Assembly (NCBI RefSeq): GCF_030056735.1
Contig: NZ_JASHKN010000001.1
Coordinates: 682,001-746,000, forward strand
Source of the DNA: Rhodococcus sp. IEGM 1409
Lineage (GTDB): Bacteria; Actinomycetota; Actinomycetes; Mycobacteriales; Mycobacteriaceae
Direction: 5' to 3'
DNA length: 64,000 nt
The notes below the pieces were generated by a model that had not been told where the DNA came from, did no database searches, and saw nothing but the letters and a program-made list of their open reading frames with translations. Below are positions 62,058 through 64,000 of the stretch, piece after piece. Positions within the stretch are counted from its first letter, which is position 1. Each line of letters begins with the position of its first letter. A program made the translations under genes and the position numbers.

Positions 62058-63121
62058 CCACATTCGACATTCCGAGCCTCGACGACGTCCAGTCCACAGT
62101 CCCCGAATCGGATTCTCTGCCAGGGCGTTGCGTGCCCTATCACCTCTCTGCCGGCGAAGGCGAGCGATACCAACTAGGCGGCCAACTCCTCACGGTCGTC
62201 GCCCGCCCGCAGGATACGGGTGGACAGTTCGGTGCCGCCTTCGTCTACGGCGGCGCAGGTGTAGAGACGCCGTTCGTCCAGCACTCTGACGAATTCCGTT
62301 TCCTGTACGTCACCGACGGTCGACTCCAAGTCTGGCTTCCGGGCGAAACCAACGTCCTTGTAGCGGGAGACGCAGTGTCGATCCCACCCGGCACGCCGTA
62401 CGCGTACCGTATGCTCGCGCATCGCACGCGATTCCTGAGTTGGCTCACCGTCGGAGACGGACACAGTTGGGGTGCAACATCGGGCACCGCCACTCAGTCG
62501 CACGTCTTCGACATCCGCGCTGACCAGAACGTTTCGGATGCGCGTCAATCCGAACTCGCAGCGCAGTACGGAGTTCGAGTACTGGACCTGGAAAAGAAGG
62601 ATCTCCCCTCGTCGCCGGGATCGATTTTGCCCCAGTCCAGTTCGGCCTATGTCCTGCGCGCTGGAGAAGGTGACCGATGGGCGAGCATGGACCAACTCAA
62701 CACCTATCTCGCACGCTCCCGAAACACGGATTCGACGTACTTCGCGATGCACACCAGCGGCGGCAAGAGTCCATACATCCCGTTGCACTTCCACCGTCAG
62801 CACACCGAGAACTTCTTCTGCCTCGAGGGCCGGATTCTGTTGCACGCGAACGGCAAGGAAATCCTTCTGACCAAGGGCGACTTCCTGCACGCACCTGCAG
62901 GCACCGTGCACAGCTTCTCGTTCGCCAGCCACAGTACCCAGATGCTCGGACTCCTGACCACCGGTGTGTTCGAGAAGTTCTTCGAATACATGAACCGTCC
63001 GACCGAGGCTCACATCCACGTCGAAGGCGGCGACATGACTTTCCCGGGTGAAGGATTCGGACGCGCTCGTGCCGAACTGGACCTGGAAGTAGTCGGGCCG
63101 CCCCCAACCGCCGGTCGGTGA
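62054..63121 (+). CDS. Bicupin dioxygenase (quercetinase-like)
   Basis: A 355-residue two-cupin protein. The first cupin (about 25-170: FVQHSDEFRFLYVTDGRLQVW, AGDAVSIPPGTPYAYRM) has a poorer metal motif; the second (about 220-330: YIPLHFHRQHTENFFCLEGRILL, GDFLHAPAGTVHSFSF) has the full HxH...E...H metal site. Quercetin 2,3-dioxygenase (quercetinase) and related ring-opening enzymes have this layout. It is made together with the alpha/beta hydrolase, suggesting use of an ester- or sugar-linked phenolic. A hairpin repeat follows the stop. Confidence 0.8.
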   Translation: MTTFDIPSLDDVQSTVPESDSLPGRCVPYHLSAGEGERYQLGGQLLTVVARPQDTGGQFGAAFVYGGAGVETPFVQHSDEFRFLYVTDGRLQVWLPGETNVLVAGDAVSIPPGTPYAYRMLAHRTRFLSWLTVGDGHSWGATSGTATQSHVFDIRADQNVSDARQSELAAQYGVRVLDLEKKDLPSSPGSILPQSSSAYVLRAGEGDRWASMDQLNTYLARSRNTDSTYFAMHTSGGKSPYIPLHFHRQHTENFFCLEGRILLHANGKEILLTKGDFLHAPAGTVHSFSFASHSTQMLGLLTTGVFEKFFEYMNRPTEAHIHVEGGDMTFPGEGFGRARAELDLEVVGPPPTAGR

Positions 63122-63154
63122 CGGCGACGCATGCTCTGGTCCTCAGGCGCAGAG

Positions 63155-63204
63155 CCCCTGTGCGCCTTTTTGGTAGTGGGCACTACCGGAAAGGCGCACA
63201 GGGG
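63155..63204. repeat. 50-bp palindromic repeat, copy B
   Basis: CCCCTGTGCGCCTTTTTGGT...GGAAAGGCGCAC-AGGGG, 47 of 50 bases as copy A. It ends 1 base before the stop of the convergent binding-protein gene and 33 bases after the bicupin stop, so it can serve both. Confidence 0.78.
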
Positions 63205-63205
63205 G

Positions 63206-64000
63206 TCAGCTCAACCATGTATTGCCGAAGAGCAGGATTCCGTCTGCGCTCGGAGTCACGCCGTGAACGTTCTCGCGCCACGGGATGAAAACCTTGCCCG
63301 AGTTGACCACGGCCATCGGTGCCGTCTCGTTGACCACTGTCTGAATGTCGTCGATGACGGCTCGCCGCTCATCCTCGCCCGACGCCGTTTGCAGCTTGCC
63401 GAGCAACTCGTCCATCCGAGCGTTCTTGTAGCCGAGGATGTTCGACGGTGATTCGCTGAACAGATTGCCGTACATGCGCACGAACGGTGACTCTTCCAGC
63501 ACGTTGAACGCGAAGTAGGACACGTCGTAGTCGTGCTTTGCGTACAGCATCGAGATCAGGTCGTTGATGCTGGTTGCGTAGGTGATGTCGACCGTGAAAC
63601 CCACTGCCTGCAAGAGCGACTGAAACGTCAGCGCGCTGCGCTGCGTCGCCGGATCGTTCATTCCGACGTATGTCAGCTTTCCGTCGTACCCGTCGGCCTT
63701 CGCCTCGGTCAGATACTTCTTCGCGGCCTCGGGATCGAAACCGTTCCCGGACACCGAACCGTGCCACTGCGACCACGACGCGAACATGTCGGTGCCGGGT
63801 TCGCCGAAGCCGCCTTGAACTCGCTCGTTGAACGTAGTCGGGTCCACCGCAGCGACAATCGCCTTACGCACGCGCTCGTCCTTCGCTACCCGATCGTCGC
63901 GCTGATTGATTGCCAGAACTCCGGCCATGCTGGCCGAGTACACAAATCCGGGGTCGCCGGCCTCGAAAGCCTCGTGAATGAAATCGGGAGACTTCAGATA
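63206..64000 (-). CDS. ABC transporter peptide-type binding protein, 3' part
   Basis: 265 codons of the C-terminal part of an SBP_bac_5 (DppA/OppA-type) binding protein. RKAIVAAVDPTTFNERVQGGFGEPG and YDGKLTYVGMNDPATQRSA (keys) and the end ESPSNILGYKNARMDELLGKLQTASGEDERR fit the family. The frame is open to the window end, so the N-terminus and any signal peptide lie outside. It probably binds peptides, opines, nickel-chelates or similar; no transporter genes are visible in the window. Confidence 0.85.
   Translation of the reverse strand, partial: YLKSPDFIHEAFEAGDPGFVYSASMAGVLAINQRDDRVAKDERVRKAIVAAVDPTTFNERVQGGFGEPGTDMFASWSQWHGSVSGNGFDPEAAKKYLTEAKADGYDGKLTYVGMNDPATQRSALTFQSLLQAVGFTVDITYATSINDLISMLYAKHDYDVSYFAFNVLEESPFVRMYGNLFSESPSNILGYKNARMDELLGKLQTASGEDERRAVIDDIQTVVNETAPMAVVNSGKVFIPWRENVHGVTPSADGILLFGNTWLS

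Noticed and set aside
1..64000. CRISPR arrays, tRNA, rRNA, prophage or insertion sequences
   Set aside because: No regularly spaced repeats, cloverleaf-like sequences, rRNA segments, integrase or transposase genes were recognised.

Overview
The window is 64 kb of high-GC, tightly packed actinobacterial chromosome. Mycolic-acid actinomycete hallmarks include an actinobacterial XPB helicase, a DUF3239 protein, a SigJ-type sigma factor, an EspR-like regulator, a DapC close to the mycobacterial protein and many flavin- or F420-type LLM oxidoreductases. Together with the catabolic gene content these point to Rhodococcus, possibly the R. erythropolis/qingshengii group. That is an inference from gene content, not a database match. 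I see no rRNA, tRNA, CRISPR array, insertion sequence or phage genes, so this is ordinary chromosome with an accessory catabolic flavour.

Layout. 1-6.5 kb: end of an LLM oxidoreductase with a coupled dehydrogenase, the XPB helicase, a secreted M19-like dipeptidase homologue and a DUF3239 membrane protein. 6.5-12.9 kb (minus): an import-and-oxidise operon of lipoprotein binding protein, ATPase, permease, NtaA/DszA-type monooxygenase, MFS transporter and a second LLM oxidoreductase. 13.1-15.6 kb: SigJ-like sigma factor converging on a FUSC membrane protein. 15.7-18.2 kb: acyl-CoA dehydrogenase and two coupled TetR regulators. 18.4-26.6 kb: seven coupled genes (Baeyer-Villiger-type monooxygenase, PF10118 protein with diiron-like ligands, PDR/VanB reductase, SRPBCC protein, aldehyde dehydrogenase, SDR, acyl-CoA ligase) behind two near-identical 20-bp palindromes. 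26.6-29.7 kb (minus): molybdate regulator and modABC.

29.9-38.5 kb is a mosaic of small units: a carboxymuconolactone decarboxylase-family protein, DapC with an AraC regulator, a VOC protein, an Lrp regulator divergent from azlCD, a nickel/cobalt permease, a MerR regulator and small membrane proteins. 38.6-43.2 kb holds alkB behind a LexA-like box, an acyl-CoA ligase/crotonase operon divergent from a PaaX-type regulator, and a deletion scar with remnants of an SDR and a sugar-phosphate isomerase. 43.2-44.5 kb is aroG with an upstream 22-codon leader peptide containing Tyr-Phe-Trp-Phe, a classic attenuator layout. 45-53 kb has an AlkC-like glycosylase, a PucR regulator divergent from the proline pathway (pruA, pruB), another LLM oxidoreductase, and a CGNR regulator divergent from an EamA transporter. 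54-58.2 kb has an ABC exporter with its own two-component system and an EspR-like regulator. 58.2-60.9 kb is a cobalamin riboswitch followed by metE. The window ends with an alpha/beta hydrolase plus bicupin pair and the 3' part of a peptide-type binding protein.

Two near-identical 50-bp palindromic elements (after metE and after the bicupin gene), plus a diverged relative after aroG, are probably a dispersed terminator-like repeat. The strongest leads are the aroG attenuator, the BVMO/PF10118/reductase operon with its operators, the LexA-like box at alkB and the two-gene deletion scar.
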